IMG/VR virus record: IMGVR_UViG_3300030106_001215
Span: 1 to 33,792 of that record
From: a virus
Length of the DNA: 33,792 bases
Direction: 5' to 3' (one strand)
Shown: positions 1 through 6,978 of the stretch, piece after piece
How positions within the stretch are numbered: position 1 is the stretch's first letter
How the letters are laid out: the number at the start of each line of letters is the position of its first letter
Made by a program: the position numbers and the translations under genes
Notes under the pieces: model-generated
The model's input: only the letters and a program-made list of their open reading frames with translations
Told to the model about the DNA's origin: nothing
Databases searched by the model: none

Positions 1-1
1 G

Positions 2-430
2 TCTTCTCTAAAACAAAAAATAAAAAGAGATGCTTTTGAATATATACATGCAAACTACAAACAACTGCACAAAGATATATTTGACCCTGATCTATCACTA
101 GCAGAAAAAATATTATCAGTATCAAGTATACCCGGCATTGGTATCGTCAAGGCTGGATTTGTATTGCAGTTATGTATAGGCAAGGTAGGCTGTCTTGATA
201 CTCACAATCTGAGAATGTTTGGGTTTAGTGATAGCGCATTTAAGTTTTCTAAAACCACAACCAGAAACACTGCACTCGCAAAAGCGAGATTGTATATAGA
301 AACTTGTGAGAAGCTAGGTGGTAGTGAGTTCTTATGGGATAATTGGTGCGAGTTTATTGCCGCAAAGTATCCAAAACACTTTACCAGTGCCGATCAAGTC
401 AGCCAAATGCACGTCGATCTAATTGTATAA
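2..430 (+). CDS. HhH-GPD-like DNA glycosylase-type protein (5' truncated)
   Basis: The frame is open from the first bases of the window, so the start lies upstream; 142 residues and the stop are visible. The segment IPGIGIVKAGFVLQL followed by LDTHNLRMFG matches the helix-hairpin-helix plus catalytic-Asp signature of endonuclease III/MutY-type base excision glycosylases (LPGVGRKTA...VDTH in EndoIII). The Asp of LDTH is kept; the lysine needed for lyase activity in EndoIII aligns with Val, with a Lys one position later. The four-cysteine iron-sulfur loop of EndoIII is not seen after the motif, and the protein ends about 90 residues beyond it. By family knowledge it could bind or repair damaged or modified bases. 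The function is inferred; it could be a non-catalytic HhH DNA-binding relative. A ttg codon at 164 is internal and unlikely to be the start. Confidence 0.6.
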   Translation, partial: SSLKQKIKRDAFEYIHANYKQLHKDIFDPDLSLAEKILSVSSIPGIGIVKAGFVLQLCIGKVGCLDTHNLRMFGFSDSAFKFSKTTTRNTALAKARLYIETCEKLGGSEFLWDNWCEFIAAKYPKHFTSADQVSQMHVDLIV

Positions 431-473
431 GTAATCAGCAAGTAATAAGTAAGTAATAAAGAAGGATAAACAA

Positions 474-713
474 ATGAAAAAAATAATCCACATTAATCAG
501 CATATCATTAAACGTAACGCCAAAACCGGAGAGCGTAAGCCTGTAATTACTTGTAAGACATATAAGTCTAACGACTATGCTCACGAAGTTGCTATTGATG
601 GGCCATGTAAAATAGTATATAGTCCAGACAAGCCGCTATCTTGTGGAGCTAAAGTGTGGATAGAGACAGAAGCAGGAGTAGAATTAAAAATTGTAGAGGA
701 GACTTTGAAATGA
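474..713 (+). CDS. Conserved small phage protein of unknown function
   Basis: This 79-residue protein follows a good ribosome-binding site (AAGGA, 8 bases before ATG). It is soluble and lysine-rich at the N-terminus (MKKIIHINQHIIKRN), with a recognisable block YAHEVAIDGPCKIVYSPDKP and a C-terminal WIETEAGVEL strand. From memory, very similar short proteins recur in marine cyanophages and pelagiphages without an assigned function. It starts a run of tightly packed small genes; its stop overlaps the next start (ATGA). No catalytic motif is visible. Confidence 0.75.
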   Translation: MKKIIHINQHIIKRNAKTGERKPVITCKTYKSNDYAHEVAIDGPCKIVYSPDKPLSCGAKVWIETEAGVELKIVEETLK

Positions 714-859
714 GTAGAGACTGGCGAGAAGAGATATCAAGAGAAGAAAGACTACGTGAGATACGGACAAAGCTTATACAAAATGGTATGCCTGTTTATG
801 CCGCTGATGTAGAAGCAGAAATTCTATTAATAAAAGAAGAGAATGAAAAAGGAGAGTAG
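710..859 (+). CDS. Small hypothetical protein
   Basis: The preferred start is the ATG at 710, which overlaps the previous stop as ATGA, giving 49 residues (MSRDWREEISREERLREIRT...). An upstream ATG at 656 lies inside the previous gene and has no comparable coupling. The product is highly charged and probably helical, ending in an acidic tail. No family is recognised. Confidence 0.6.
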   Translation: MSRDWREEISREERLREIRTKLIQNGMPVYAADVEAEILLIKEENEKGE

Positions 860-861
860 AT

Positions 862-1116
862 ATGCCAATGTATAAAATTTATAAGGAACATCTTGTTTCA
901 GTTATATTTGAAGTAGAAGCTCGTTCTAAAATAGATGCTAAGTATAAGTTAATGGCAGCACAAATGTTGGAAGAAGAAGATCCTGAAAATGAGTTCAAGA
1001 AACAAATTGTACACGTTGGAGAAACTGAATACACGCCAACGCATAACATAGTTATTGAACGAATTTTTAAATGCAGAACCAATCAAAAGAAAAAATACAT
1101 GGAGATGTCAGAATGA
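862..1116 (+). CDS. Small hypothetical protein
   Basis: This 84-residue protein has its start 2 bases after the previous stop and a GGAG ribosome-binding site. The first half (YKEHLVSVIFEVEARSKIDA) looks like a beta strand followed by a helix, and the centre is acidic. It lies in the coupled small-gene run; its stop overlaps the next ATG as ATGA. No function can be assigned. Confidence 0.65.
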   Translation: MPMYKIYKEHLVSVIFEVEARSKIDAKYKLMAAQMLEEEDPENEFKKQIVHVGETEYTPTHNIVIERIFKCRTNQKKKYMEMSE

Positions 1117-1262
1117 ACAGAAGCGAAGCAAGGTTTCAAGAAAAATTACAGAGATATAAAGGTAAAAAAAGAATAGAAAAAAGATTTAGATTTCGTATAA
1201 CTAAAGCATCCAACACGGGAAAAACAAAGCGTTATTCACACCAAAATTTTGAGGCACGTTGA
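1113..1262 (+). CDS. Very basic 49-aa hypothetical protein
   Basis: The start at 1113 overlaps the preceding stop (ATGA). The in-frame ATG at 1071 lies inside the previous gene and is less likely. The product is extremely rich in Lys and Arg (for example RYKGKKRIEKRFRFRITK), which suggests nucleic-acid contact, but no fold is recognised. Confidence 0.55.
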   Translation: MNRSEARFQEKLQRYKGKKRIEKRFRFRITKASNTGKTKRYSHQNFEAR

Positions 1263-1265
1263 ACA

Positions 1266-1478
1266 ATGCCAGTATATGATTTCTTAATTAGATGCACTGA
1301 GTGTAGTGGTGAGGGAGAATATCAACTAAGTCTAAATCCATCTTCTCCTATCTATAAGTGTGGGTATTGCAGTGAAGGCTATGTAGAAGTGGTAGAAAGC
1401 TTTGACTGTGAGCGTGATCTTAGACTTGACTATCCAGATGCAGTTGATATAATCGCAGATGAAACAGAGGAGATTTAA
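1266..1478 (+). CDS. Small zinc-binding (DnaJ-like CxxC) protein
   Basis: This 70-residue protein contains two paired-cysteine motifs, CTECSGEG near residue 10 and CGYCSEGY near residue 32. They resemble the CxxCxGxG repeats of the DnaJ zinc-ribbon and probably bind one zinc ion. The C-terminus is strongly acidic. It has no J-domain, so it is not a chaperone in its own right. Similar tiny zinc-ribbon proteins are common in phages as hypotheticals. A GAGG ribosome-binding site lies upstream. Confidence 0.65.
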   Translation: MPVYDFLIRCTECSGEGEYQLSLNPSSPIYKCGYCSEGYVEVVESFDCERDLRLDYPDAVDIIADETEEI

Positions 1479-1479
1479 A

Positions 1480-1686
1480 ATGAGAATGTCAGAACTACAA
1501 GTACACAATCTAACAAATATCAAAGTTGTAGAGAGCCATCATGATAATTTTAGATGTTTTACAGTATCATTAACGTCTACAGACTACGATGGTAATAGTT
1601 ATACAACAGACTTAAAAATATTTTCTGACGATACTGATAAATCATTCCATGATTATATCCCAGAAGAAGAAGTAAAGGTGATATAA
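1480..1686 (+). CDS. Small hypothetical protein
   Basis: The start at 1480 is chosen because GAGGAG sits 7-12 bases upstream and the ATG comes 1 base after the preceding stop; the ATG at 1459 lies inside the previous gene. The product is 68 residues with a beta-strand-rich centre (FRCFTVSLTSTDYDG) and an acidic C-terminus. Its stop overlaps the next start (TAATG). No family is recognised. Confidence 0.55.
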   Translation: MRMSELQVHNLTNIKVVESHHDNFRCFTVSLTSTDYDGNSYTTDLKIFSDDTDKSFHDYIPEEEVKVI

Positions 1687-1856
1687 TGCAATTAGATACA
1701 GCTATGTATAATCATGTTAAAATCTTACAGAATGAGATAGAGATTTTAAAAAGTAAAATTAATCCCAGCATAGGAGGTCAAGGATATATATACACAACAA
1801 TCAGTACTCTTGAAGAAAGAATACAAGAGATAATAAATCAAAATATGTTGAGGTAA
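1686..1856 (+). CDS. Small coiled-coil-like hypothetical protein
   Basis: A 56-residue ORF (MQLDTAMYNHVKILQNEIEI...) starts on the last base of the previous stop (TAATG), which suggests translational coupling. Two amphipathic helices with regular Leu/Ile spacing flank a short Gly-rich turn, so a helical hairpin or coiled coil is plausible. The function is unknown. Confidence 0.5.
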   Translation: MQLDTAMYNHVKILQNEIEILKSKINPSIGGQGYIYTTISTLEERIQEIINQNMLR

Positions 1857-1878
1857 GTTTTATAATAGGGGAAAAGAA

Positions 1879-2205
1879 ATGCATAGAGGAAGAAACTATT
1901 CTGAGTATTTAATAGATAATGTTATTACTCTATTTGAAGAGGGGTTGACATCTACACAAGTAGCTAAGATAATAAATAAAAGGTTTAGGTCAGAGGCACT
2001 TGGTAGGTTTACTAGATGTTCCGCACTTAGTATTAAATTTAGGAAAGGAAAATGTGAAAAAAGTAATCGTAATTATTATTACCCACCTAGAAGATCATAT
2101 GGCTATACTAAATCATTAGCTTTAAATGAACTTCAAGATAGAAAAACTGAACAAGATGAATTAAACTTATCAAAAGAGCGTTTACAAACAGCATTGAGAG
2201 GATAA
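1879..2205 (+). CDS. GcrA-like HTH protein
   Basis: This 108-residue protein has an N-terminal segment (about residues 10-50: YLIDNVITLFEEGLTSTQVA then KIINKRF) that resembles the N-terminal helix-turn-helix of GcrA cell-cycle regulators, with the pattern of a helix, EGLTSxQVA, and a second DNA-contacting helix. In Alphaproteobacteria GcrA binds sigma70 and methylated promoters, and phages of these hosts often carry homologues. Here the typical GcrA block after the HTH is replaced by a basic, Tyr/Arg-rich stretch and a charged C-terminal helix. It may be a phage transcription modulator acting on host RNA polymerase. Resemblance is by eye and moderate; a generic HTH protein is the alternative. 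Confidence 0.45.
   Translation: MHRGRNYSEYLIDNVITLFEEGLTSTQVAKIINKRFRSEALGRFTRCSALSIKFRKGKCEKSNRNYYYPPRRSYGYTKSLALNELQDRKTEQDELNLSKERLQTALRG
1945..1973 (+). promoter_or_regulatory. Candidate sigma70-type promoter inside a gene
   Basis: TTGACA (1945-1950), 17 bases, then GATAAT (1968-1973) gives an 11/12 match to the consensus. It lies within the GcrA-like gene and would drive the downstream DUF932 gene. Being inside a coding sequence, it could be chance. Confidence 0.35.
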
Positions 2206-2209
2206 AAAA

Positions 2210-3085
2210 ATGCAACAGTTACTTGAAACAAGAGACATAATGTTCCCAGTGTACAAGCAGAGTGTGCGAGGCATAGGTGGAAAGATAGATGCACCTGATG
2301 TTAAAATGCTAACTCGTAGAAACAAAGACGGTATGGAAGAATATATCTCAGTAGTAAACAAAGACTATCGTGTAGTAGAAAATGCAGAAATACTTGAACC
2401 ACTACAAAAGCAGATGATAAATTTCTTTGATCCTCTTGTGCTCCAAGATGTTCATATTAAAGATACCGTCCTTAAAAATGGTAGAGTGTGTTACTCTGAA
2501 TACATCTTTCCAAAAGTAAAGTATGGAATACAGACTGATGTAGGACACAAGACTGAGTTTGGTCTACGATTTGTCATGAAGAATAGTTTTGATGGTAAGG
2601 GATCAGTAGTCATGTGGTCTGGTCTGATAGACTTCTTCTGTACAAATGGTACAGTGACAGGTAAGTATGATGTAACTCGTAAGAGGCACACTCGTAACTT
2701 CAACAGTGATGGTTTTATCGAAGCGTTTGCTATTACTATGGACAACCACAAAGAAATTGTTGATGGTTATCAGAGACTAGCAGATAAGAAAGTAAACGGT
2801 TTGCAAGTATTCAATCTATTTAATACTCTTACTAAAACTAAAGATGTTGGAAGGTCTGGTACACTTGCAGACAAGTTATTTAGACAATACAGTATTGAGA
2901 GGTTTACTCGTGGTGACAATGCTTTCGCCGCAATGTCGGCCATGACACATTACTCCTCACATGGTTATGGTCCATTCAACTTGACTCGTAGTGGAGATCA
3001 GGGTACACTTTACAAACGTCAAGAGAAAGTAACTAATTGGTTACGCTCTGACACTTGGAAAGAGTTTGTTGCTGAAGCTGCTTAG
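2210..3085 (+). CDS. DUF932-family phage protein
   Basis: This 291-residue soluble protein has a strong ribosome-binding site (GAGAGGAT). The early block YISVVNKDYRVVENAEILEP is characteristic of the DUF932 / phage-plasmid-like protein family, which typically has a YxVVxN element near the N-terminus and a central beta-rich domain (here WSGLIDFFCTNGTVTG near residues 137-152). The biochemical role of the family is unknown; it is common on phages and plasmids and sits here between early small genes and a terminator. It is the last gene before the 3099-3144 hairpin. Family assignment is by recall. Confidence 0.6.
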   Translation: MQQLLETRDIMFPVYKQSVRGIGGKIDAPDVKMLTRRNKDGMEEYISVVNKDYRVVENAEILEPLQKQMINFFDPLVLQDVHIKDTVLKNGRVCYSEYIFPKVKYGIQTDVGHKTEFGLRFVMKNSFDGKGSVVMWSGLIDFFCTNGTVTGKYDVTRKRHTRNFNSDGFIEAFAITMDNHKEIVDGYQRLADKKVNGLQVFNLFNTLTKTKDVGRSGTLADKLFRQYSIERFTRGDNAFAAMSAMTHYSSHGYGPFNLTRSGDQGTLYKRQEKVTNWLRSDTWKEFVAEAA

Positions 3086-3098
3086 TGTGGTAAACTAC

Positions 3099-3144
3099 GG
3101 AAAGTAAAGGCTTATTAATTTAAGTTTTTACTTTCCACTTTTTT
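3099..3144 (+). terminator. Rho-independent terminator after the DUF932 gene
   Basis: Arms 3099-3114 and 3121-3136 pair over 16 bp, including two G-U pairs, around a 6-base loop (TTAATT). A T-run follows at 3139-3144. This long stem closes the first left-arm transcription unit. Confidence 0.75.
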
Positions 3145-3162
3145 GTGATATAATAGAGGTTC

Positions 3163-3393
3163 ATGATGAAGATTCCTACATTTAAAAACAGAAAACAAAT
3201 AGATAATTATCTCAGAGATAAGGACTCTGACCCAATAGTTCTAACTGCTCTTGATGAGTATGTAAATTATCCTCTTTTTGGTTATTCATTAAATCCAATA
3301 GATTATGATGATTTAAATGGTTGGATAGAGCACCAAGTAAGTATGTTTTGGTCTGGCTACGAGGAGTATATCAATGACACTATCAATGCATGA
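3163..3393 (+). CDS. Small hypothetical protein
   Basis: This 76-residue protein is the first gene after the terminator, with AGAGG just upstream. The N-terminus is basic (MMKIPTFKNRKQIDNYLRDK); the rest is rich in Tyr, Trp and acidic residues. A TATAAT (3149-3154) lies so close to the start that any transcript from it would be almost leaderless. No family is recognised. Confidence 0.6.
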   Translation: MMKIPTFKNRKQIDNYLRDKDSDPIVLTALDEYVNYPLFGYSLNPIDYDDLNGWIEHQVSMFWSGYEEYINDTINA

Positions 3394-3520
3394 AGCTGTA
3401 GAAGAGGCAGTAGAAATACTATCTATGCTACATTTAAATGGTAAAGTAGTGACTTCAGATAATGATAAACTATCTGAGGTTATTCATACATTTAATTGTT
3501 ACTTAGATGAAGGCCACTGA
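3374..3520 (+). CDS. Tiny hypothetical protein
   Basis: A 48-residue ORF (MTLSMHEAVEEAVEILSMLH...) begins inside the 3' end of the previous gene, with GAGGAG 7 bases upstream, and ends directly before the next ATG. It is acidic and probably helical. Its position in a gap-free gene run supports it as real; function unknown. Confidence 0.5.
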   Translation: MTLSMHEAVEEAVEILSMLHLNGKVVTSDNDKLSEVIHTFNCYLDEGH

Positions 3521-3721
3521 ATGACTAAGTTTATTATAACTCAGTATGAAACTGATATAATAAAACACATTACAGACTTTGATGTTCTCATATCTGAGCA
3601 TGATGAGTCTGTATGTGTGTTTGATACCTATGAAGAAGCTGTAGAATTTTTAATGGATGAAGGTGTCCGTTACGTTAATGGTAGATTTTTAAACAACGTC
3701 AACATAGAGAGGTTACAATGA
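3521..3721 (+). CDS. Small acidic hypothetical protein
   Basis: This 66-residue protein starts on the base after the previous stop and its own stop overlaps the next start (ATGA). It has an alternating strand-helix pattern with VCVFDTYEEAVEFLMDEGV in the centre, a common arrangement in small phage proteins. No function can be assigned. Confidence 0.6.
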   Translation: MTKFIITQYETDIIKHITDFDVLISEHDESVCVFDTYEEAVEFLMDEGVRYVNGRFLNNVNIERLQ

Positions 3722-4218
3722 ATATTAATTATAAATTAATTATTACTCTTGTTTTAGCCACGGTAATGGTAGCTCTTATGTCTTCAAGATCTAAAGCAGA
3801 TGAGTTAGCTTGTTTATCTGAGGCTGTTTACTTTGAGGCTAGATCAGAAAGTTTTATAGCGCAGTTAGCTGTAGCTAATGTAGTTTTAGAGAGAGTTAAA
3901 AATAATAATTATCCAGATACAATCTGTGAGGTAGTACATCAAGGTAAATATATAAATAGTAAACCAATAAGAAATAAATGTCATTTTTCATACTGGTGTG
4001 ATGGAAAACCAGAAAGAATAAAAAATATAAAAGCTTACAAAGAAGCTATTGATGCGGCATCTCTTGCCATGCAAGGTGTTAAAGTGGATATGACACTTGG
4101 TGCTACACACTACCATGCTAACTATGTAGATCCTTATTGGAGTAAAAATCCAAGATTTATTTATCTTGGTGCAATAGGTACACATATCTTTTATGTTGAC
4201 AGTATATTATTAAGATGA
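3718..4218 (+). CDS. SleB-type cell wall hydrolase (Hydrolase_2), secreted
   Basis: This 166-residue protein opens with a basic N-terminus and a hydrophobic segment (about residues 6-21), which acts as a signal peptide or signal anchor. The mature domain carries LSEAVYFEARSES, then QLAVANVVLERVKNNNYP and a CHFSYWCDG block, the hallmarks of the SleB/CwlJ family. These enzymes cut peptidoglycan between N-acetylmuramic acid and N-acetylglucosamine. The catalytic Glu of SleB corresponds to E40 in FEARSE. The export signal suggests activity in the periplasm without a holin, as in SAR endolysins. It sits among early-side small genes, far from the other lysis candidates (holin at 19.9 kb, M15 peptidase at 22.5 kb). 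The alternative is host wall remodelling early in infection. Confidence 0.8.
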   Translation: MNINYKLIITLVLATVMVALMSSRSKADELACLSEAVYFEARSESFIAQLAVANVVLERVKNNNYPDTICEVVHQGKYINSKPIRNKCHFSYWCDGKPERIKNIKAYKEAIDAASLAMQGVKVDMTLGATHYHANYVDPYWSKNPRFIYLGAIGTHIFYVDSILLR

Positions 4219-4349
4219 TAGAACATAAACATATTAAACAACTAAAAGATATAATAAGAAAAAGAGATGAAGAAATTGCAGAGTTGCGTAAGAAACTTTC
4301 TCAGTATGAAAAAGATAGTAGAAACAAATGGGTTGAAATAAATGGCTAA
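4215..4349 (+). CDS. Tiny coiled-coil hypothetical protein
   Basis: A 44-residue ORF starts with an ATGA overlap on the hydrolase stop and overlaps the next gene by 8 bases. Most of it is a charged amphipathic helix (IIRKRDEEIAELRKKLSQYE) typical of a short coiled coil. It could be a spanin-like or scaffold fragment, but nothing beyond the helix supports that. Confidence 0.5.
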   Translation: MIEHKHIKQLKDIIRKRDEEIAELRKKLSQYEKDSRNKWVEING

Positions 4350-4524
4350 AAATCTTTGGGACAGAGAGAGAAACGATATCTTTAAAGATCTTACTAGACA
4401 GTATGAGGAGGAGGGTTACTCCCTTAAAGATGCCAAACGTCTTGCTAAAAAAGAGGTTGATGAAGTTATGGAAGACAAAGAAGATATAGTAACTTATCTA
4501 TTAAGTGATGACTTGTTTGAATAA
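4342..4524 (+). CDS. Small charged hypothetical protein
   Basis: This 60-residue protein is strongly helical and charged (LWDRERNDIFKDLTRQYEEE), with an acidic C-terminus. It overlaps its upstream neighbour and lies just before the replication genes. No family is recognised. Confidence 0.55.
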   Translation: MAKNLWDRERNDIFKDLTRQYEEEGYSLKDAKRLAKKEVDEVMEDKEDIVTYLLSDDLFE

Positions 4525-4526
4525 TT

Positions 4527-4667
4527 ATGTGGAAATTATTTATTAATAATAAAATATTATCTTTAAGTTTTAAAACAAAGAGAGAAGCAATGGAGGAGAT
4601 AATAAATAGAGAAGGACTACTTAAATATCTAGGGGTAAAAGATGTATACAGGATTAAAAGAGTATGA
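4527..4667 (+). CDS. Tiny hypothetical protein
   Basis: A 46-residue ORF (MWKLFINNKILSLSFKTKRE...) fills the gap before the primase-helicase and overlaps its start by 26 bases. It has no clear ribosome-binding site and may depend on coupling. The small basic product is unassigned; it could be non-coding. Confidence 0.4.
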   Translation: MWKLFINNKILSLSFKTKREAMEEIINREGLLKYLGVKDVYRIKRV

Positions 4668-6300
4668 TAGAGATAACTCTCGTGCTATTAGCCGCAAGCC
4701 TTGCTTTACATGTGATTCAAGTGATGCTAACGTAGAATATGATGACGGTCATCATTTTTGCTACAGTTGCGAGACATACTTTCCACCAAACTATAAATCA
4801 GAGGGCAACATGATACAACAACAGAACTCGTATCAACTTAATAAAAATAAATCTTTTAATTTTGCAGCGATAGCTGACAGAAAAATTAGTGAGAAGACTT
4901 GCAGAGAGTATGATGTTACTGTCTCAATGCAAGGTTCTATGATCACTGACCACCGATATAAATATTATGACAAAGATAACAACCACATAGCTACCAAGTT
5001 TAGACAGACACAAGATAAAAAGTTTTACTCTGAAGGTAACATGTCTGGTGCAGTTCTGTTTGGACAGAACAAGTTTAATCAGGGTGGTAAATACATTACT
5101 GTGTGTGAGGGTGAGTTAGATGCTATGTCTGCTTATGAGCTACTAGGTTCTAAGTGGCCTGTAGTGTCTATCAAGAATGGTGCGGCATCTGCTTTGAAAA
5201 ACTGTCAACAAGCTTTGGACTACTTAAATAAGTTTGATCAGATTGTCTTATGTTTTGACAATGACAAGCAGGGCAGAGAAGCAGAACAAAAGGTAGCCAA
5301 GCTATTTGAACCAAACAAATGTAAGATCATGAGTCTAGATCTAAAAGATGCTAATGAGTATCTGAAGACAGGACAACGTGAGAGGTTTGTTAATACGTGG
5401 TGGAACTCCAGAACATACACGCCAGTAGGTATAATTAATCTAGCTGACCTTGGTTCTTCTCTCTACGATGAGAAGATAAATGAGACATGCCTATATCCTT
5501 GGTCTAAGATGAACGAGAAGACCTACGGTATGCGTACAGGTGAGCTAGTGACGTTCACCTCTGGTGCTGGCATGGGTAAGTCCAGTATCATGCGTGAGCT
5601 AATGCATCACATTATGTGTAACACTGAAGATAATATTGGTGTATTAGCTCTTGAAGAAAATACACGTAACACTGCGTTTAACATCATGAGTGTTGAAGCA
5701 AATGCTAGACTGTATATCAAAGAGATACGTGAGCAGTACACACGAGATCAGTTAAACGAATGGCAGAATAAAACTGTGGGGTCTGGTAGGTTCTTTGCTT
5801 TCGATCACTTCGGTTCTATTGAGAACGATGAGATACTAGATCGTGTGAGATACATGGCAAAAGCATTAGAGTGTAAGTGGGTCTTCTTAGATCACTTATC
5901 TATTCTAGTATCAGGTCAAGAGGACAATGGTGATGAACGTAAGTCTATAGATATTCTTATGACTAAGCTACGATCTCTCGTAGAAGAAACAGGCATAGCT
6001 TTACTACTTGTCAGTCACCTACGTAGACCGTCAGGTGATCGTGGTCATGAGGATGGGCGTGAGGTATCACTCTCGCATCTACGTGGCTCTGCTTCTATTG
6101 CTCACCTATCTGATGCAGTGATTGCACTAGAGCGTAACCAACAAGCAGACGATGACGTAGAGGCTAACACCACTACCATACGTATCCTAAAGAACAGATA
6201 CACTGGTGACACTGGTGTAGCTTGCCACTTGCATTATGATAAAGACTCAGGTAGAATGTCACAGATTGATAACCCACTGATGGATGATGAAAATGAGTAA
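4642..6300 (+). CDS. T7 gp4-like DNA primase-helicase
   Basis: This 552-residue protein has the full bifunctional layout. A zinc-binding primase domain carries C21, C24, C40 and C43 (CFTC...CYSC). A TOPRIM domain has TVCEGELDAMSA (about 153-163) and CFDNDKQG (204-211), with metal-binding E156, D206 and D208. A RecA-type DnaB-family helicase domain has Walker A SGAGMGKSS (307-315), a catalytic Glu in LALEEN (about 336-340), Walker B WVFLDH (413-418) and a SHLRR motif (458-462). The length is close to T7 gp4 (566 aa). It unwinds DNA 5'-3' ahead of the polymerase and makes primers on the lagging strand, in a hexamer with the polymerase and SSB encoded just downstream. The C-terminus is acidic (MDDENE), as in T7, where it contacts the polymerase. 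Confidence 0.95.
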   Translation: MYTGLKEYDRDNSRAISRKPCFTCDSSDANVEYDDGHHFCYSCETYFPPNYKSEGNMIQQQNSYQLNKNKSFNFAAIADRKISEKTCREYDVTVSMQGSMITDHRYKYYDKDNNHIATKFRQTQDKKFYSEGNMSGAVLFGQNKFNQGGKYITVCEGELDAMSAYELLGSKWPVVSIKNGAASALKNCQQALDYLNKFDQIVLCFDNDKQGREAEQKVAKLFEPNKCKIMSLDLKDANEYLKTGQRERFVNTWWNSRTYTPVGIINLADLGSSLYDEKINETCLYPWSKMNEKTYGMRTGELVTFTSGAGMGKSSIMRELMHHIMCNTEDNIGVLALEENTRNTAFNIMSVEANARLYIKEIREQYTRDQLNEWQNKTVGSGRFFAFDHFGSIENDEILDRVRYMAKALECKWVFLDHLSILVSGQEDNGDERKSIDILMTKLRSLVEETGIALLLVSHLRRPSGDRGHEDGREVSLSHLRGSASIAHLSDAVIALERNQQADDDVEANTTTIRILKNRYTGDTGVACHLHYDKDSGRMSQIDNPLMDDENE

Positions 6301-6508
6301 AGCTTGGAAAGTTTATAGTCCTAAATTAGATAAATTTTATAGACATAAAAATATGCAGGGACTTATTTGGGAAAGAAAAAGTGCTGCTAAAAGATGTAGA
6401 ACAAGATTTTTAAATGAATACAATCTTCCCAGAGATGCTCTAGAAATTATAGAATATGATCTAGTTGAAAGTAGAAGATATAAACACGATCAAATGGATG
6501 ATTTATAA
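6293..6508 (+). CDS. Small hypothetical protein
   Basis: The product has about 71 residues when started at 6293; ATGs at 6284 and 6287 are in the same frame and also inside the helicase 3' end, so the exact start is open. It is very basic (WERKSAAKRCRTRFLNEY), ending in an acidic patch. It lies between helicase and endonuclease, which suggests a nucleic-acid-linked role, but no domain is recognised. Confidence 0.55.
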   Translation: MSKAWKVYSPKLDKFYRHKNMQGLIWERKSAAKRCRTRFLNEYNLPRDALEIIEYDLVESRRYKHDQMDDL

Positions 6509-6519
6509 GGGATATTAAA

Positions 6520-6978
6520 ATGGGTGAAGTAAGAAAAGCTTTTAACAAAAGCCTATACGAAAAAGCTGACCGGGCTGCAAAAGATGCAGCATTTAAACTT
6601 ATCAGCACAATGAACTATACAACTGTTGATACAACAGAACGTAAAGACTTTGACATTATATGCAAAGCAAGAACAGAGATACATCATCTCTATGAGGTAG
6701 AGGTAAAGTATGCATGGAAGGGAGAGTGGCCTAAGTCTTGGACTGAGATACGTATACCACATAGAAAGAAGAGACTACTTGATAAGTGGCAAAAAGAATA
6801 TCCTAATGCTCTCTTTACTTTCATGGTGTTTAGAGACGACTGTGAAAAGGCTTGGCATATTGATGCAAATGTTTTACTTGATTGTGAGGTTAAAGAAGCT
6901 TACAATAAAAATATCTCCAAGGGAGAAAAGTTTTTTCATATACCAGTAGAAAGAGCGAACCTTATAGACATACCATGA
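6520..6978 (+). CDS. PD-(D/E)XK-type endonuclease (Holliday junction resolvase-like)
   Basis: This 152-residue protein contains KDFDII (residues 42-47) followed by YEVEVKYAWKG (58-68), which fits the D-x(n)-ExK active site with D45, E61 and K63 as metal and catalytic residues. A basic stretch IPHRKKRLLDKW follows. Its place between helicase and DNA polymerase is that of the endonuclease I (gp3) in T7, which resolves branched DNA and degrades host DNA; the sequence itself is not obviously gp3. Its stop overlaps the polymerase start (ATGA), so the two are translationally coupled. Endonuclease activity is inferred; resolvase specificity is a guess from position. Confidence 0.6.
   Translation: MGEVRKAFNKSLYEKADRAAKDAAFKLISTMNYTTVDTTERKDFDIICKARTEIHHLYEVEVKYAWKGEWPKSWTEIRIPHRKKRLLDKWQKEYPNALFTFMVFRDDCEKAWHIDANVLLDCEVKEAYNKNISKGEKFFHIPVERANLIDIP

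Noticed and set aside
431-473. Repeated AAGTAATA units as a possible origin or att site
   Set aside because: Only two short copies in an AT-rich leader of 43 bases; too little to separate from chance.
1266-1478. DnaJ co-chaperone call from the CxxCxGxG-like motif
   Set aside because: There is no J-domain and only two cysteine pairs; a small zinc ribbon is the most that can be supported.
1678-1687. GTGATATAAT recurring at 1678-1687, 3145-3154 and on the minus strand at 32611-32602, as a possible phage-specific extended -10 promoter
   Set aside because: The TGATATAAT core also occurs within coding sequence (1445-1453, 3553-3561) as Asp-Ile-Ile codons, and most copies lack a -35; in AT-rich DNA this is likely chance.
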